Source: Streptomyces sp. NBC_00663
GTDB taxonomy: Bacteria; Actinomycetota; Actinomycetes; Streptomycetales; Streptomycetaceae
Length of the DNA: 64,000 nt
Direction: 5' to 3'
Assembly: GCF_036226885.1 (NCBI RefSeq)
Contig: NZ_CP109027.1
Coordinates: 4,402,001-4,466,000 of the forward strand
Below are positions 25,130 to 34,763 of the stretch, piece by piece (position 1 is the first letter of the stretch; every line of letters starts with the position of its first letter). Under the pieces are notes generated by a model. That model did no database searches and was not told the DNA's origin. It saw only the letters and a list, made by a program, of their open reading frames with translations. The translations under genes were made by a program, and so were the position numbers.

Positions 25130-25963
25130 ATGGACGACGGGATCTACGACAGCCGACGTGCCCTCGGTGGATTTCTGCGCGCCCGTCGTGGGCGGGTCAC
25201 CCCGGAGACGGTCGGGCCCACCGGCGTGAGCAAGCGGCGGCGGGTGCGGGGGCTGCGGCGCGAGGAGTTGGCCCTGCTCGCCGGGATCAGCGTGGATTAT
25301 TACGTCCGCCTCGAACAGGGGCGGGCCACCCAGCCGTCCGCCGAGGTGCTCGACGCCCTGGCCCGCGCGCTCGGCCTCGACGCGGCGGAGCGGCTCCATC
25401 TGGACACCCTGGCCGCCGCGCGGCCCGACCCCGTGCCGCGGACCCGGATCGGGGTCGGGCTGCGGCGGGCGATGGACGCGATGGACGGGCTGCCCGTCTT
25501 CGCCACCGACCACCGGCTCGACGTGGTCGCCTGGAACCGGCTCGGCGCCGCGCTGATGGGCGGCCTGGACGTGCCCGGCCGCCGCGACGCCAACAACGCG
25601 CGGTTCGTCCTCCTCGACCCCGCCGCGCGGGATCTCCACCCCGACTGGGAGGAGCGGGCCGCCGAGGTCGCGGGGCAGTTGCGGGTCGCGGCCGGACGTC
25701 ACCCCGACGACCGGGAGCTGACCGGGCTCATCGCCGAACTGGCCGACGTGAGCCCGGAGTTCCGGCGTTTCTGGGCCTCCGAGGAGGTCACGATGTGCGC
25801 GGCGGGACGCAAACGGCTCCGCCATCCCGTCGTCGGGCTGCTGGAGCTGGACTTCGAGACCCTGCACGTGCCCGCGGGGCCCGGGGAGTCCGGGCTGGTC
25901 CTGCATGTGTTCAGCGCGGCTAAGGACAGCCCGGAGGCCGCCGCCCTCGCCAGGCTGGCCTAG
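25130..25963 (+). CDS. MmyB-like helix-turn-helix transcriptional regulator
   Basis: This 277-residue protein has an N-terminal XRE-type helix-turn-helix (RVRGLRREELALLAGISVDYYVRLEQG and SAEVLDALARALGLD, residues about 35-85). It is followed by the MmyB ligand-binding PAS-like domain with LPVFATDHRLDVVAWNRLGAAL and ANNARFVLLDP. The ATG start follows GGAGG. It diverges from the quinone reductase and probably controls it, perhaps in response to a fatty acid or redox ligand. Confidence 0.92.
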   Translation: MDDGIYDSRRALGGFLRARRGRVTPETVGPTGVSKRRRVRGLRREELALLAGISVDYYVRLEQGRATQPSAEVLDALARALGLDAAERLHLDTLAAARPDPVPRTRIGVGLRRAMDAMDGLPVFATDHRLDVVAWNRLGAALMGGLDVPGRRDANNARFVLLDPAARDLHPDWEERAAEVAGQLRVAAGRHPDDRELTGLIAELADVSPEFRRFWASEEVTMCAAGRKRLRHPVVGLLELDFETLHVPAGPGESGLVLHVFSAAKDSPEAAALARLA

Positions 25964-26671
25964 TCAGTTGTTCCAGGTCTCGTCGTACGGGTCCTTGGGC
26001 GTCGCCACCGGGCGGGCCGAGGTGACCTTCAGGTACGGGATCGGGCCGTTGTTGACCGGGTCCGTGGTGCGCTCGGGTGTGTAGCCGCCGGTGACCTCCA
26101 GCCAGGCGTCCGGTTGCAGCACCGGAGGGATCTTCCCGCTCAGGGCGATCTTCACCGGCTGGGCGTCCGCGGCACAGCAGTTGAGGGCCATGCGGACGAG
26201 GTAGGGGCGGCCGGACTTGTCCAGGGCGACGAATCCGGTGACCTTGATCTCGCGGCCGCGCAGCTCACGGCCGTGGTCGTAGACCGCGCGGCCCGCGTAG
26301 TCGGCGACACCGAGGCGCAGTGGGCCGGTGGCGGGCAGGTCTTCGTAGCCGTAAGCCTGTTGGAGGGCCGTGCCCGTGCGCATGGCGCTGTAGGAGCCGA
26401 GGGCGGGCGGGGCGACGAGGACCAGGGCGAGGAGAGGGAGGATCAGGAGCCAGGAGACCCGGGGCTCGGCGTGGTGGTGGTCGTCGTCGTGGGTGCTCCG
26501 GCGTTCGTACCAGAGTGTCGCCAGCGCCGCCGCGATCAGGACCGCGCCGGAGAGCAGGAGCAGCGGGCGCAGGCCCGCCTTGACGTAGCGCAGGTAGAGG
26601 TCGGTGGAGCCCGCGTGCAGCAGGGTCGCGCCGATCAGGAACATGACCGCCGACTGTGCGTGCCGGTTCAC
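25964..26671 (-). CDS. TIGR03943 family putative permease subunit
   Basis: This 235-residue protein starts at GTG 26671, overlapping the stop of the permease gene by 4 bp. It has membrane helices near the N-terminus (AVMFLIGATLLHAG, LRPLLLLSGAVLIAAALATL, WLLILPLLALVLVAPPALG) and a soluble C-terminal domain with RMALNCCAADAQPVKI. The Cys pair may bind metal. It is always found with a DUF318/UPF0718 permease, as here, in a family thought to handle metal ions. Confidence 0.88.
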   Translation of the reverse strand: MNRHAQSAVMFLIGATLLHAGSTDLYLRYVKAGLRPLLLLSGAVLIAAALATLWYERRSTHDDDHHHAEPRVSWLLILPLLALVLVAPPALGSYSAMRTGTALQQAYGYEDLPATGPLRLGVADYAGRAVYDHGRELRGREIKVTGFVALDKSGRPYLVRMALNCCAADAQPVKIALSGKIPPVLQPDAWLEVTGGYTPERTTDPVNNGPIPYLKVTSARPVATPKDPYDETWNN

Positions 26672-27705
26672 AGCAGCACCGCCCCCGTCAGCACCGCCAC
26701 CAGCACGGCGAGGGCGAAGGTGGCGGGCGCGAAGCGGAGCGCGAAGCCGCGGCCGAAGGTGCCCGCCTGCATCGCGAACAGCTTCAGGTCGATCATCGGG
26801 CCGACCGTCAGGAACGCCAGCCGCGCGGTCAGCGAGAACTGCGACAGCGACGCCGCCACGAACGCGTCCGCCTCCGAGCAGATCGACAGCAGGACGGCGA
26901 GAACGGCGAGGGCCAGCACGGACACCACCGGGTTGCCGGCCGCCGCACGCAGCCACTGCTCCGGTACGACCGACTTCAGCGTCGCCGCCGCCATCGCACC
27001 GATGACCAGGAACCCGCCGGCGTGCATCACGTCGTGCCGTACCGAACCCCAGAACGCCGCGCCCCTCCCCCGCCCCTCGTAGGAGGCACGCGCCGGTGGC
27101 CGCAGCCAGTCCGCGCGGCCGAGGCGCAGCCACAGCCAGCCCATCGCGCAGGCCGTCAGCAGGCCCGCGACCAGGCGGGCCAGCACCATCTCCGGGTTCC
27201 GCGGGAAGGCGACGGCCGTGGCCGTCAGCACCACCGGGTTGATCGCCGGCGCGGAGAGCAGGAAGGCCAGCGCGGCGGCCGGGGTGACGCCCCGTCGTAC
27301 CAGCGCCCCGGCCACCGGCACCGACGCGCACTCGCAGCCCGGCAGCACCGCACCCGCCACCCCCGCGACCGGCACCGCCAGCGCCGGGTTCTTCGGCAGG
27401 GCGCGGGCGAAGAACGCCGGCGGCACGAACACCGCGATCGCCGCGGACAGCAGTACGCCGAGCACGAGGAACGGCAGCGCCTGCACGGTCACCGCCACGA
27501 AGACCGTCATCCAGCTCTGCATCACGGGGGCGGCCAGGGCGCCACGGATCGGGCCCTGGAGCAGCAGGACCAGGAGCAGGAGCATGGTGAGGAGGAGGGG
27601 CGAGTTCAGGTGCCGGGCTTCCTGATCCGTCTTCCCCGGCGGCTGCGCGTCCGCCGGAGGTGGCGTCGGGCCCGCCTCGGGCGGGGCTTCTTCGGTGATC
27701 GCCAC
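26668..27705 (-). CDS. UPF0718/DUF318 permease
   Basis: A 345-residue membrane protein with eight or nine helices. PGCECASVPVAGALVRRGV contains the conserved CxC, and the AFLLSAPAINPVVL and SICSEADAFVAASL motifs are characteristic of the family. The start is uncertain. GTG at 27705 has a GGAGG ten bases upstream. An ATG at 27849 would add 48 coding-like residues but leave only about 20 bp to the divergent channel gene. It is the first gene of a two-gene operon with the TIGR03943 partner. Confidence 0.87.
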   Translation of the reverse strand: MAITEEAPPEAGPTPPPADAQPPGKTDQEARHLNSPLLLTMLLLLVLLLQGPIRGALAAPVMQSWMTVFVAVTVQALPFLVLGVLLSAAIAVFVPPAFFARALPKNPALAVPVAGVAGAVLPGCECASVPVAGALVRRGVTPAAALAFLLSAPAINPVVLTATAVAFPRNPEMVLARLVAGLLTACAMGWLWLRLGRADWLRPPARASYEGRGRGAAFWGSVRHDVMHAGGFLVIGAMAAATLKSVVPEQWLRAAAGNPVVSVLALAVLAVLLSICSEADAFVAASLSQFSLTARLAFLTVGPMIDLKLFAMQAGTFGRGFALRFAPATFALAVLVAVLTGAVLL

Positions 27706-27868
27706 GGGTGAGGTACCTCCGGTGGTGCGCGCGGGCGCGGGTTTCACGTGGAACACGTGGATTTCCCTCCCCTTGAGTACGGCGAGCAGGTCGCGGGTGT
27801 TCAGCGCGTTCCGGGTCACTCCGATCACTTCTGGAACCGCCCGTCTCATTGAGGCAGTCTTTTCCCTC

Positions 27869-29821
27869 GTGGCGAGCCTTCCGAATCAGAGTCAGCAGGG
27901 TCAGTCGGGGCACCAGAGTCGGCAGGGTGACACGGCCGCGCACATGGTGGTGTGCGGGGACGACGGGCTCGCGCACCGGCTGGCCGCCGAGTTGCGGGGT
28001 GTCTACGGGGAGCAGGTCACCCTCGTCGTACCGGCGGCCGAGCGGACCGTACGGCCGCCCGTGGTCGGGCGGGCCCGGGCCGCCTCGGCGGCGCTGCTCG
28101 ACCGGGTGGTGAACGCCGCCGCCGGGCGGACCGGCGGGAGTGAACCCGTCGGTGGCGAACGGCTGGTGGAGGCCGCGGAGGCGACCGAGGCCGTGCTCGC
28201 CGACGCGGGCGTGGAGCGGGCCGCCGCGCTGGCGCTCGTGTACGACGACGACGAGACCAACATCCGTGCCGCGCTCACCGCCCGCCGGCTCAACCCGCGA
28301 CTGCGGCTCGTACTGCGGCTGTACAACCGGCGGTTGGGCCAGCACATCGAGGAACTCCTCGATCAGGCCGCCGCGTTGGCCGCGGGAGGGGAGGGCGATG
28401 GCGGTGGCGGTGGCGGTGGCTTCGATGCCTCCACGACCGTGCTGTCGGACGCCGATACCGCCGCGCCGGCGCTGGTGGCCTCCGCTGTCGCCGGGACCAG
28501 CAAGGTCGTCCAGACGGACGGGTTGTTGCTGCGGGCGGTGGAGCGGGTGCCGGGGCAGGGGGGTGGGGCGGGGCTCGCCACATTGGCGCTTCTGTCCGGA
28601 ACCGGTAATGGTGTCGCCGGGGAGCAGGGGCCCGAGTTGCTGCCGGACGCGGTCGCGGTGCGGGACGCGGTGGGGCGCGGGACCGTGGTGCTGGAGCAGG
28701 TGTCGTACGCGGGGCCGTCGTTGCCCTCGGGGCGGGGTGGGATCGTGCCGCCGTTCGCCTCGTTGTTCTCGCGGCGGTTGCGATGGTCGCTGGCCGGGCT
28801 GGTCGGGTGTGTCGCGGCGCTCGCCGTCGCCCTGTCCGTCGTGACGGGTGAGCATCCGCTGTTCGCGACGTACGAGACCCTGCTCGATCTCTTCGCCATC
28901 AACGATCCCGCGCTCGGGGCGCCGATCGGGCGGCAGATCCTGCAACTCCTCGCCGGGCTGGTGGGGTTGTTGCTGCTGCCGGTGCTGCTGGCCGCGGTGC
29001 TGGAGGCGCTGGGGACCTTCCGGTCCGCGTCGGCGCTGCGGAAACCTCCTCGGGGGCTGGGTGGGCATGTGGTGCTCCTCGGGCTCGGGAAGATCGGTAC
29101 GCGGGTGCTGACCCGGTTGCGGGAGCTGGACATTCCCGTGGTGTGTGTCGAGGCGGGGGCCGAGGCGCGGGGGTTGGCCACGGCTCGGCGGTTGCGGGTG
29201 CCGGTGGTGCTCGGGGATGTGACGCAGGAGGGGGTGCTGGAGGCCGCGAAGATCCATCGGGCGCATGCGTTGCTGGCGGTGACCAGTTCCGATACGACGA
29301 ATCTCGAGGCCGCGTTGTACGCGCGGTCCGTGCGGCCCGATCTGCGGGTGGTGCTGCGGCTGTACGACGACGACTTCGCGACGGCGGTGTACCGGACGTT
29401 GCGGGCCGCGCATCCGCGGGCGTCGACGCGGAGTCGGAGCGTTTCTCATCTGGCCGCGCCCGCGTTCGCCGGGGCGATGATGGGGCGGCAGATTCTGGGG
29501 GCGATTCCGGTGGAGCGGCGGGTGTTGTTGTTCGCCGCGCTGGAGGTGGGCGGGCATCCGCAGCTGGAGGGGCGGACTGTGGGCGAGGCGTTTCGGGCGG
29601 GGGCGTGGCGGGTGCTGGCGTTGGACACGGCACCCTCGGGACCCGGAGCGGAGCCGGCTGTGGAGGGGGCGTACGAGGAGGCGGCGGTGCCTTCGGGGCT
29701 GGTGTGGGATCTGCCGGACACGTATGTGCTGAAGGCCGCGGATCGGGTGGTGTTGGCGGCTACGCGGAGGGGGTTGGCGGAGTTGCTGGGGCGGCGGGTG
29801 CGGGACACTGCGTTGAGCTGA
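27869..29821 (+). CDS. NAD-binding TrkA-N (RCK) ion-channel-like protein
   Basis: A 650-residue protein similar to CASTOR/POLLUX-type channels. An N-terminal Rossmann domain (HMVVCGDDGLAHRLAAELR) is followed by a Gly-rich linker, two membrane helices (about 295-390: LAGLVGCVAALAVALSVV and GLVGLLLLPVLLAAVLEALG) with a pore-like stretch between them, and a second TrkA-N domain with GHVVLLGLGKIGTRVLTRL. The GTG at 27869 precedes the first recognisable domain. It is divergent from the permease. It probably conducts K+ or another cation under nucleotide control. Confidence 0.85.
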   Translation: MASLPNQSQQGQSGHQSRQGDTAAHMVVCGDDGLAHRLAAELRGVYGEQVTLVVPAAERTVRPPVVGRARAASAALLDRVVNAAAGRTGGSEPVGGERLVEAAEATEAVLADAGVERAAALALVYDDDETNIRAALTARRLNPRLRLVLRLYNRRLGQHIEELLDQAAALAAGGEGDGGGGGGGFDASTTVLSDADTAAPALVASAVAGTSKVVQTDGLLLRAVERVPGQGGGAGLATLALLSGTGNGVAGEQGPELLPDAVAVRDAVGRGTVVLEQVSYAGPSLPSGRGGIVPPFASLFSRRLRWSLAGLVGCVAALAVALSVVTGEHPLFATYETLLDLFAINDPALGAPIGRQILQLLAGLVGLLLLPVLLAAVLEALGTFRSASALRKPPRGLGGHVVLLGLGKIGTRVLTRLRELDIPVVCVEAGAEARGLATARRLRVPVVLGDVTQEGVLEAAKIHRAHALLAVTSSDTTNLEAALYARSVRPDLRVVLRLYDDDFATAVYRTLRAAHPRASTRSRSVSHLAAPAFAGAMMGRQILGAIPVERRVLLFAALEVGGHPQLEGRTVGEAFRAGAWRVLALDTAPSGPGAEPAVEGAYEEAAVPSGLVWDLPDTYVLKAADRVVLAATRRGLAELLGRRVRDTALS

Positions 29822-29944
29822 GGCGGCTGGGTGGGGCAGTCGGCGCGGGCTGGGCGAGGCAGTCGGGGCTGGGGCTGGGCGGGGGTGGGTTTCGCTTGCC
29901 CGCGCCGGCGGGGTGCCGCTGCGCCCACCCGTGCCGCCCCAGCG

Positions 29945-30345
29945 GCACGACTGCCCGCAGCTGGAGCGGGGCCGCGTGCCGCTGAGGCAGGGCGGGACGC
30001 GGCACGACTGCCCGCAGCTGGAGCGGGGCCGCGTGCGGCTGGGGCGGGGCGGGATGCGGCACGACTGCCCGCAGCTGGAGCGGGGCCGCGTGCCGCTGAG
30101 GCAGGGCGGGACGCGGCACGACTGCCCGCAGCTGGAGCGGGGCCGCGTGCCGCTGAGGCAGGGCGGGACGCGGCACGACTGCCCGCAGCTGGAGCGGGAC
30201 GGCGTGCCGCTGGGGCAGGGCGGGATGCGGCACGACTGCCCGCAGCTGGAGCGGGGCCGCGTGCCGCTGGGGCAGGGCGGGATGCGGCACGACTGCCCGC
30301 AGCTGGGGCGGGACGGCGTGCGGCTGGGGCGGGGCGGGATGCGGC
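29945..30345. repeat. 57-bp tandem repeat, seven copies
   Basis: The motif cacgactgcccgcagctg starts at 29946 and recurs every 57 bp (30003, 30060, 30117, 30174, 30231, 30288) with small variations. It fills the 560-bp gap between two convergent genes. The units have no stop in several frames on both strands, which creates long spurious ORFs, but no ribosome site or known fold. Spacers do not vary, so it is not a CRISPR array. Confidence 0.93.
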
Positions 30346-30382
30346 TGTCCCGCAGCAGTGGCCGCGTGGTTGCTGGTGGGGG

Positions 30383-32215
30383 TTAGGGCAGGTGTCGTTC
30401 TGCGAAGTCCAGTTCCAGTCTCACCTGCTTGATGCGCTCGTCCACCACCAGGGAGCCGTGGCCCGCGTCGTAGCGGTACACCTCGTGGGTCGCTCCCCTT
30501 GCCTCCAGCCGCTTCACGTAGTTGTCGATCTGGCGGATCGGGCAGCGGGGGTCGTTGACGCCGGCCGAGATGTAGACCGGGGACTTGACCTGGTCGACGT
30601 AGGTGAGGGGGGACGAGGCCTCGAAGCGGTCCGGGACTTCGTCCGGGGTGCCGCCCAGGAGCGTGCGGTCCATGGCCTTCAGGGCTTCCATCTCGTCGTG
30701 GTACGCCGTGACGTAGTCGGCGACCGGGACCGCGGCGATGCCGAGGGTCCAGGCCTCGGGCTGGGTGCCGAGGCCGAGGAGGGTGAGGTAGCCGCCCCAG
30801 GAACCGCCGGTGAGGATGAGACGGGTGGGGTCGGCGAGGCCGGATGTCACCGCCCATTCCCTGACCGCCGCGATGTCCTCCAGCTCGATGAGGCCCACCC
30901 GGTGCTTCAGGGCGTCGGTCCAGGCGCGGCCGTAGCCGGTCGAGCCGCGGTAGTTGACGCGGACCACCGCGTACCCGTGGTCCACCCATGCCGCCGGGCC
31001 CGCCGCGAAGGCGTCGCTGTCGTGCCAGGTCGGGCCGCCGTGGATGTCGAAGACCGTGGGGAGCGGGCCGGTCGCGCCCGCCGGCTTCTGGACCAGGGCG
31101 TGGATACGGCCGCCGGGGCCCTCCACCCACACGTCCTCCACCGGCACCGAGCCGGGGGACTTCATGCCGGGCGGGTCGAGGACGACCGCACCGGACGTGG
31201 AGCGGACCGTCGAGGGCTCCGCCGCCGAGGACCAGAGGTACTCCACGCTGCCGTCGGGGCGGGCCGTAGCCCCGGAGACCGAGCCCGCGGGCGTGGGGAT
31301 CTTCACCAGCTCACGGCTCGCCAGGTCGTAGCGGAACAGTTCGCTGCGGGCCTCGAAACTGTGGGCGATGAGCAGGCCCGTGCCGTCCGGGTACCACTCC
31401 GCGCTGACGTCACCCGGCAGGTCGAGGGCCAGGTCCGTCTCCTCCCCCGACGCCACGTCCCACACCAGCGGCTCCCAACGCCCCCGGCGCTGATGCCCGA
31501 TGAGCAGGCGGCTGTCCCCGTCGACCGGCGCGAAGCCGAGGACCTCCAGGCCCAGTTCCTCGGTGCCGCCCTTGGTGTCGTCCAGTTCGGCGACCGGCGT
31601 GCCGTCGAGGCGGACCACGCGCAGCGCCGAGTGCATCGCGTCGCCGTGCTCGGTGTGCTCCAGGGCGATCAGCGAGCCGTCGTGGGAGAGGTCGCCGACG
31701 CCCGCCGACTCGCGGTGGCGGTAGATCTCCACCGGGGTCTCGTCGGTGCGGGCGACATAGATCGTCGTACCGTCCTCGTCCGTCGAGCGGCCGACCACCG
31801 CCGTACGGCCGTCGCGGCCGAGAGCGAGGCCCGCGGGGTAGGAGGCGTCCAGGCCGGGCGCGGCCGGTTCGTCCGCGCCGCCCGTGAAGGGCTGGCGGCG
31901 CCAGACGCCGAACTCGTCGCCGTCCTTGTCGTCGAACCACCAGATCCACGCGCCGTCCGGGGTGAGCACGCCGTCCGTCGTGCCGTTCGGCCGGTCGGTG
32001 ACCTGGCGCTGGGCGCCGGTGGCGCGGTCCCAGGCGTACAGCTCGTACGTCCCTGTCGCGTTCGACACGAACAGGGAGCGGTCCGGGGCGTCCTCCGCCC
32101 AGTCCGGCAGGGAGACCCGGGGCGCCCGGAACCGCTTCTCCCACTCCGGCATCGTCTGCTGCCGTTCGCTCTGTTCGCTCTGCTCGGGCGCCGCGGACCC
32201 GTTGCTCTCAGTCAT
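30383..32215 (-). CDS. S9 prolyl oligopeptidase family peptidase
   Basis: This 610-residue protein has an N-terminal beta-propeller-like region (repeated WD-like segments, residues about 30-340) and a C-terminal alpha/beta hydrolase. The nucleophile is Ser in GGSWGGYLTLLG, the Asp lies in GVNDPRCPI, and the His in DAGHGSLV. The family cleaves short peptides or deacylates small substrates. The start is ATG at 32215. The gene ends beside the 57-bp repeat. Confidence 0.93.
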   Translation of the reverse strand: MTESNGSAAPEQSEQSERQQTMPEWEKRFRAPRVSLPDWAEDAPDRSLFVSNATGTYELYAWDRATGAQRQVTDRPNGTTDGVLTPDGAWIWWFDDKDGDEFGVWRRQPFTGGADEPAAPGLDASYPAGLALGRDGRTAVVGRSTDEDGTTIYVARTDETPVEIYRHRESAGVGDLSHDGSLIALEHTEHGDAMHSALRVVRLDGTPVAELDDTKGGTEELGLEVLGFAPVDGDSRLLIGHQRRGRWEPLVWDVASGEETDLALDLPGDVSAEWYPDGTGLLIAHSFEARSELFRYDLASRELVKIPTPAGSVSGATARPDGSVEYLWSSAAEPSTVRSTSGAVVLDPPGMKSPGSVPVEDVWVEGPGGRIHALVQKPAGATGPLPTVFDIHGGPTWHDSDAFAAGPAAWVDHGYAVVRVNYRGSTGYGRAWTDALKHRVGLIELEDIAAVREWAVTSGLADPTRLILTGGSWGGYLTLLGLGTQPEAWTLGIAAVPVADYVTAYHDEMEALKAMDRTLLGGTPDEVPDRFEASSPLTYVDQVKSPVYISAGVNDPRCPIRQIDNYVKRLEARGATHEVYRYDAGHGSLVVDERIKQVRLELDFAERHLP

Positions 32216-32346
32216 GGGCCCATACTGCCCGCCCGCACAGACATATCGCTGGCGGGGTCCTCAGCCTGTGGATAACTTCGCGGTCATGCACGGTCCCCCA
32301 CGCCCGGCCGGGGCGATTGTCAGTGGTCGGGTGCAGACTCGTCCGC

Positions 32347-32721
32347 ATGACCGAACTGCGCAAGACAGTCGAGACCTTCTGGGCCAGTGCGGAGGCACGG
32401 GACTGGGAGACGTTCGCGGGGACGCTGGCCGCGGACGTGGTGTACACGCTGCCGCAGACGCGGGAGCGGATCAGCGGGCGGGAGCGGTACGTGCGGTTCA
32501 ACCGGGAGTACCCGGCTGACTGGCATCTGCGGATCGAACGGATCGTCGCCGAGCCGGAGCAGGTGGTCACCTGGGCCCACTTCACGGTGGGGCTGGAGGA
32601 GATGTACGCCATCTCGTTCTTCACGGGGGACAGGGACGGGCGGATATCCGCTGTCACCGACTTCTGGCCGGAGCCGTACGAACCACCGGGCGGCCGGGAT
32701 CACCTCACCGAGCGGTACTGA
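32347..32721 (+). CDS. SnoaL/NTF2-like protein
   Basis: This 124-residue protein starts at ATG 32347. It has the alpha+beta barrel pattern of NTF2-like proteins: VETFWASAEARDWETFAGTLAADVVY, then ERISGRERYVRFNREY and TDFWPEPY. These bind a small hydrophobic ligand or act as isomerases or hydratases. The substrate is unknown. Confidence 0.85.
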   Translation: MTELRKTVETFWASAEARDWETFAGTLAADVVYTLPQTRERISGRERYVRFNREYPADWHLRIERIVAEPEQVVTWAHFTVGLEEMYAISFFTGDRDGRISAVTDFWPEPYEPPGGRDHLTERY

Positions 32722-32764
32722 CCCCGCGGGCAGACCCGGTCGGCCTGCCCCGTACCGTTGAGGT

Positions 32765-33550
32765 GTGTACCGGTTTCTGCTGACGCCCCGTTGGTGGGGG
32801 ATCAACGTCTTCGTGCTGCTCGCCATCCCCTTCTGCGTGTTCATGGGGTCCTGGCAGCTGAGCCGCTTCGAGGAGCGGATGCAGGACCACGACCAGGCGA
32901 CCGCGCAGGCCGCGACCAACAAGCGGGAGGCCGCGGCCCCGCTGGCCGAGCTGCTGCCCGTGGACCAGAAGACGTCCGGGCGGCAGGCCACCGTGAGCGG
33001 GCGGTACGGCAAGCAGTTGCTGGTGCCGGGGCGGGAGCTGGACGGCAGGCGCGGGTTCTATGTGCTGACGCTGCTGCGCACCGACGGCGGCAAGGCGCTG
33101 CCGGTGGTGCGGGGCTGGCTGCCGGGGGCCGCCGATCCCGCGAAGGCACCGGCCGCGCCGAAGGGCGAGGTCACTGTCACGGGGGCCTTGCAGGCATCCG
33201 AGCAGCCCGGGGAGAACGGGGTCAGTGCGCAGGGCGGGCTGCCCGCGGGGCAGACCTCGGCGATCAGCGCCGCCTCGCTGGTGAACCTGGTGTCGTACGA
33301 CCTGTACGACGCGTGGGTCACCCTCGACAAGGCCGACCCCGGGATGAAGGCGGTGCCCGCGAGCGTGCCGGCCGACAGCGGGCTGAACCTGAAGGCGTTC
33401 CAGAACCTGGGGTACACCGGCGAGTGGTTCGTGTTCGCCGGGTTCGTGGTCTTCATGTGGTTCCGGTTGCTGCGGCGCGAGGTGGAGTTCCTCCGGGACG
33501 CGGAGCTGGGGCTGGTGCCCGAGGAGAGCGAGCAGCGAGCGGCTGTGTGA
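32765..33550 (+). CDS. SURF1-family cytochrome oxidase assembly protein
   Basis: This 261-residue protein has two membrane helices, one at each end (INVFVLLAIPFCVFMGSWQL and EWFVFAGFVVFMWFRLL), enclosing an extracytoplasmic domain with VSGRYGKQLLVPGRELDGRRGFYVLTLL and VVRGWLPG. These are the marks of SURF1, which helps insert heme a into cytochrome c oxidase. The GTG start and the family length fit. Confidence 0.93.
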   Translation: MYRFLLTPRWWGINVFVLLAIPFCVFMGSWQLSRFEERMQDHDQATAQAATNKREAAAPLAELLPVDQKTSGRQATVSGRYGKQLLVPGRELDGRRGFYVLTLLRTDGGKALPVVRGWLPGAADPAKAPAAPKGEVTVTGALQASEQPGENGVSAQGGLPAGQTSAISAASLVNLVSYDLYDAWVTLDKADPGMKAVPASVPADSGLNLKAFQNLGYTGEWFVFAGFVVFMWFRLLRREVEFLRDAELGLVPEESEQRAAV

Positions 33551-33605
33551 CGCCGGCCGGCATCACACAGCGTCCGAACAGCGCCAGAAAGCCCCCGCAG
33601 GCGTC

Positions 33606-34763
33606 CTACGACGCCGCCAGCACGCCCGTCCAGTAGACCGTCCCCGCGCACGCGTTGCTCACCGTCGTGGAGGCCGACGCGACGCCGCCCTCGGCGGAGT
33701 TGGTGACCGTGACGCTGCCGTCGGCCGTGCCGCCGTCCTCCGTGACGAGCTGGGTGGTCGTGCCCGTGTCGCCACCGGTGGAGGTGCCGTCCGTGGTGGT
33801 GCCGGTGTCCCCGCTCGGGGTCGGGTCGGGGGACGGGTCCGGGTCGCCGCTCTCGACGGGGCAGGTCTCCGAGGGGACCCAGGCGAACTGGATGTCGTAG
33901 GAGGCGCCGGGCTGGAGGACCAGGGAGGCGAGTTCCGTGGACGGGTCGGGGAGCGAGGCCGCGGCGTCGCCGGCGACGTGCCGGACCTGGCCGACCTTGG
34001 CGATGTCCGCCGCTCCCGCCACCGCGAGGCTGATCGAGCCGGGGCCCGAGACCGTGCAGGCGGCGGTGGAGGTGTTGGTGTAGCGGAAGGTGCCGTAGAC
34101 CGCGCCGGCGGTGTCGGCGGCGCCGGAGCTGGCGGTCGCCGAACCGAGGTCGGCGGCGGTGCAGACGGGGACGCCGACCGTGCTGGTCGCGGAGGGGTCG
34201 GTGGCGCCGGCGGAGCCGCCGTTGGAGGTGGAGCCCTTGCCCTCCTCGTCGCCCTTGTGGTCGCCCTTGTCCTTGTCCTCGACCTTGCCGGAGCTGCCCC
34301 CGGAGGTGGACTCACCGCCGTCGGGGCCCTTGCCCTGGCTCGCGCCGCCCTGGGCCTGCGAGTAGTGGCCGGCGTTCAACGGGTCGGCGTCGGAGCCGGT
34401 GGCGCCGGAGACGTGCAGCAGGGCGGGGACGGCGGTGCCGATGAAGAGCGCCGCGGCGGCCATGCCCACGAGGGCCTGCCGCTTGCGGGCCCGGCGGGCC
34501 GGTACCGCGTGCCGCAGGTGGTCCAGTGTGCCGTCGCGCGGCTCGATCTCCTGGACCGCCTGGTGCAGCATGCGGCGCAGTGCCAGCTCGTCCGAGTCGA
34601 ACCCGCTGTCGGGGCTCTGGTCGTCGAGGCCGTGGTTCACAGTTCCGTTCCCAGCGTGTGATTGCTTCGGGGTGTCCTGCCCGTCCCCGCCCGGCTCGTG
34701 CCAGTCGAAGGGCTGGTGCAGATGGCGCCGCCCGTCCCGGCCCGCATCATGGTCCCCGCTCAT
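33606..34763 (-). CDS. Membrane-anchored protein with DUF4232-like exported domain, sigma-factor partner
   Basis: This 385-residue protein has a cytoplasmic N-terminus of about 115 residues, one transmembrane helix (ALVGMAAAALFIGTAVPALL), a long Gly/Ser/Lys/Asp linker, and an extracytoplasmic domain with CTAADL...GTFRYTNTSTAACTVSGPGSISL that resembles DUF4232. It overlaps the ECF sigma factor gene by 4 bp (ATGA), so it is cotranslated. The layout fits an anti-sigma factor or membrane regulator, but no zinc anti-sigma motif is visible. Confidence 0.75.
   Translation of the reverse strand: MSGDHDAGRDGRRHLHQPFDWHEPGGDGQDTPKQSHAGNGTVNHGLDDQSPDSGFDSDELALRRMLHQAVQEIEPRDGTLDHLRHAVPARRARKRQALVGMAAAALFIGTAVPALLHVSGATGSDADPLNAGHYSQAQGGASQGKGPDGGESTSGGSSGKVEDKDKGDHKGDEEGKGSTSNGGSAGATDPSATSTVGVPVCTAADLGSATASSGAADTAGAVYGTFRYTNTSTAACTVSGPGSISLAVAGAADIAKVGQVRHVAGDAAASLPDPSTELASLVLQPGASYDIQFAWVPSETCPVESGDPDPSPDPTPSGDTGTTTDGTSTGGDTGTTTQLVTEDGGTADGSVTVTNSAEGGVASASTTVSNACAGTVYWTGVLAAS

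Noticed and set aside
27706..27849. Forty-eight-codon N-terminal extension of the permease
   Set aside because: Left out of the call because a Shine-Dalgarno supports the later GTG and the extension would crowd the divergent promoter; it remains possible.
25964..29557. Open frame of 1197 codons on the minus strand
   Set aside because: Only its end (25964-26671) is a real gene; the rest is antisense to the TrkA-like gene or runs through the permease in the wrong frame, and is Arg/Pro/Gly-rich.
29945..30345. CRISPR array
   Set aside because: Units are contiguous 57-bp repeats without variable spacers, and no cas genes are present.
29831..32275. Open frame of 814 codons on the plus strand
   Set aside because: It runs through the 57-bp repeat and then antisense to the prolyl oligopeptidase, which has catalytic motifs in the other frame.
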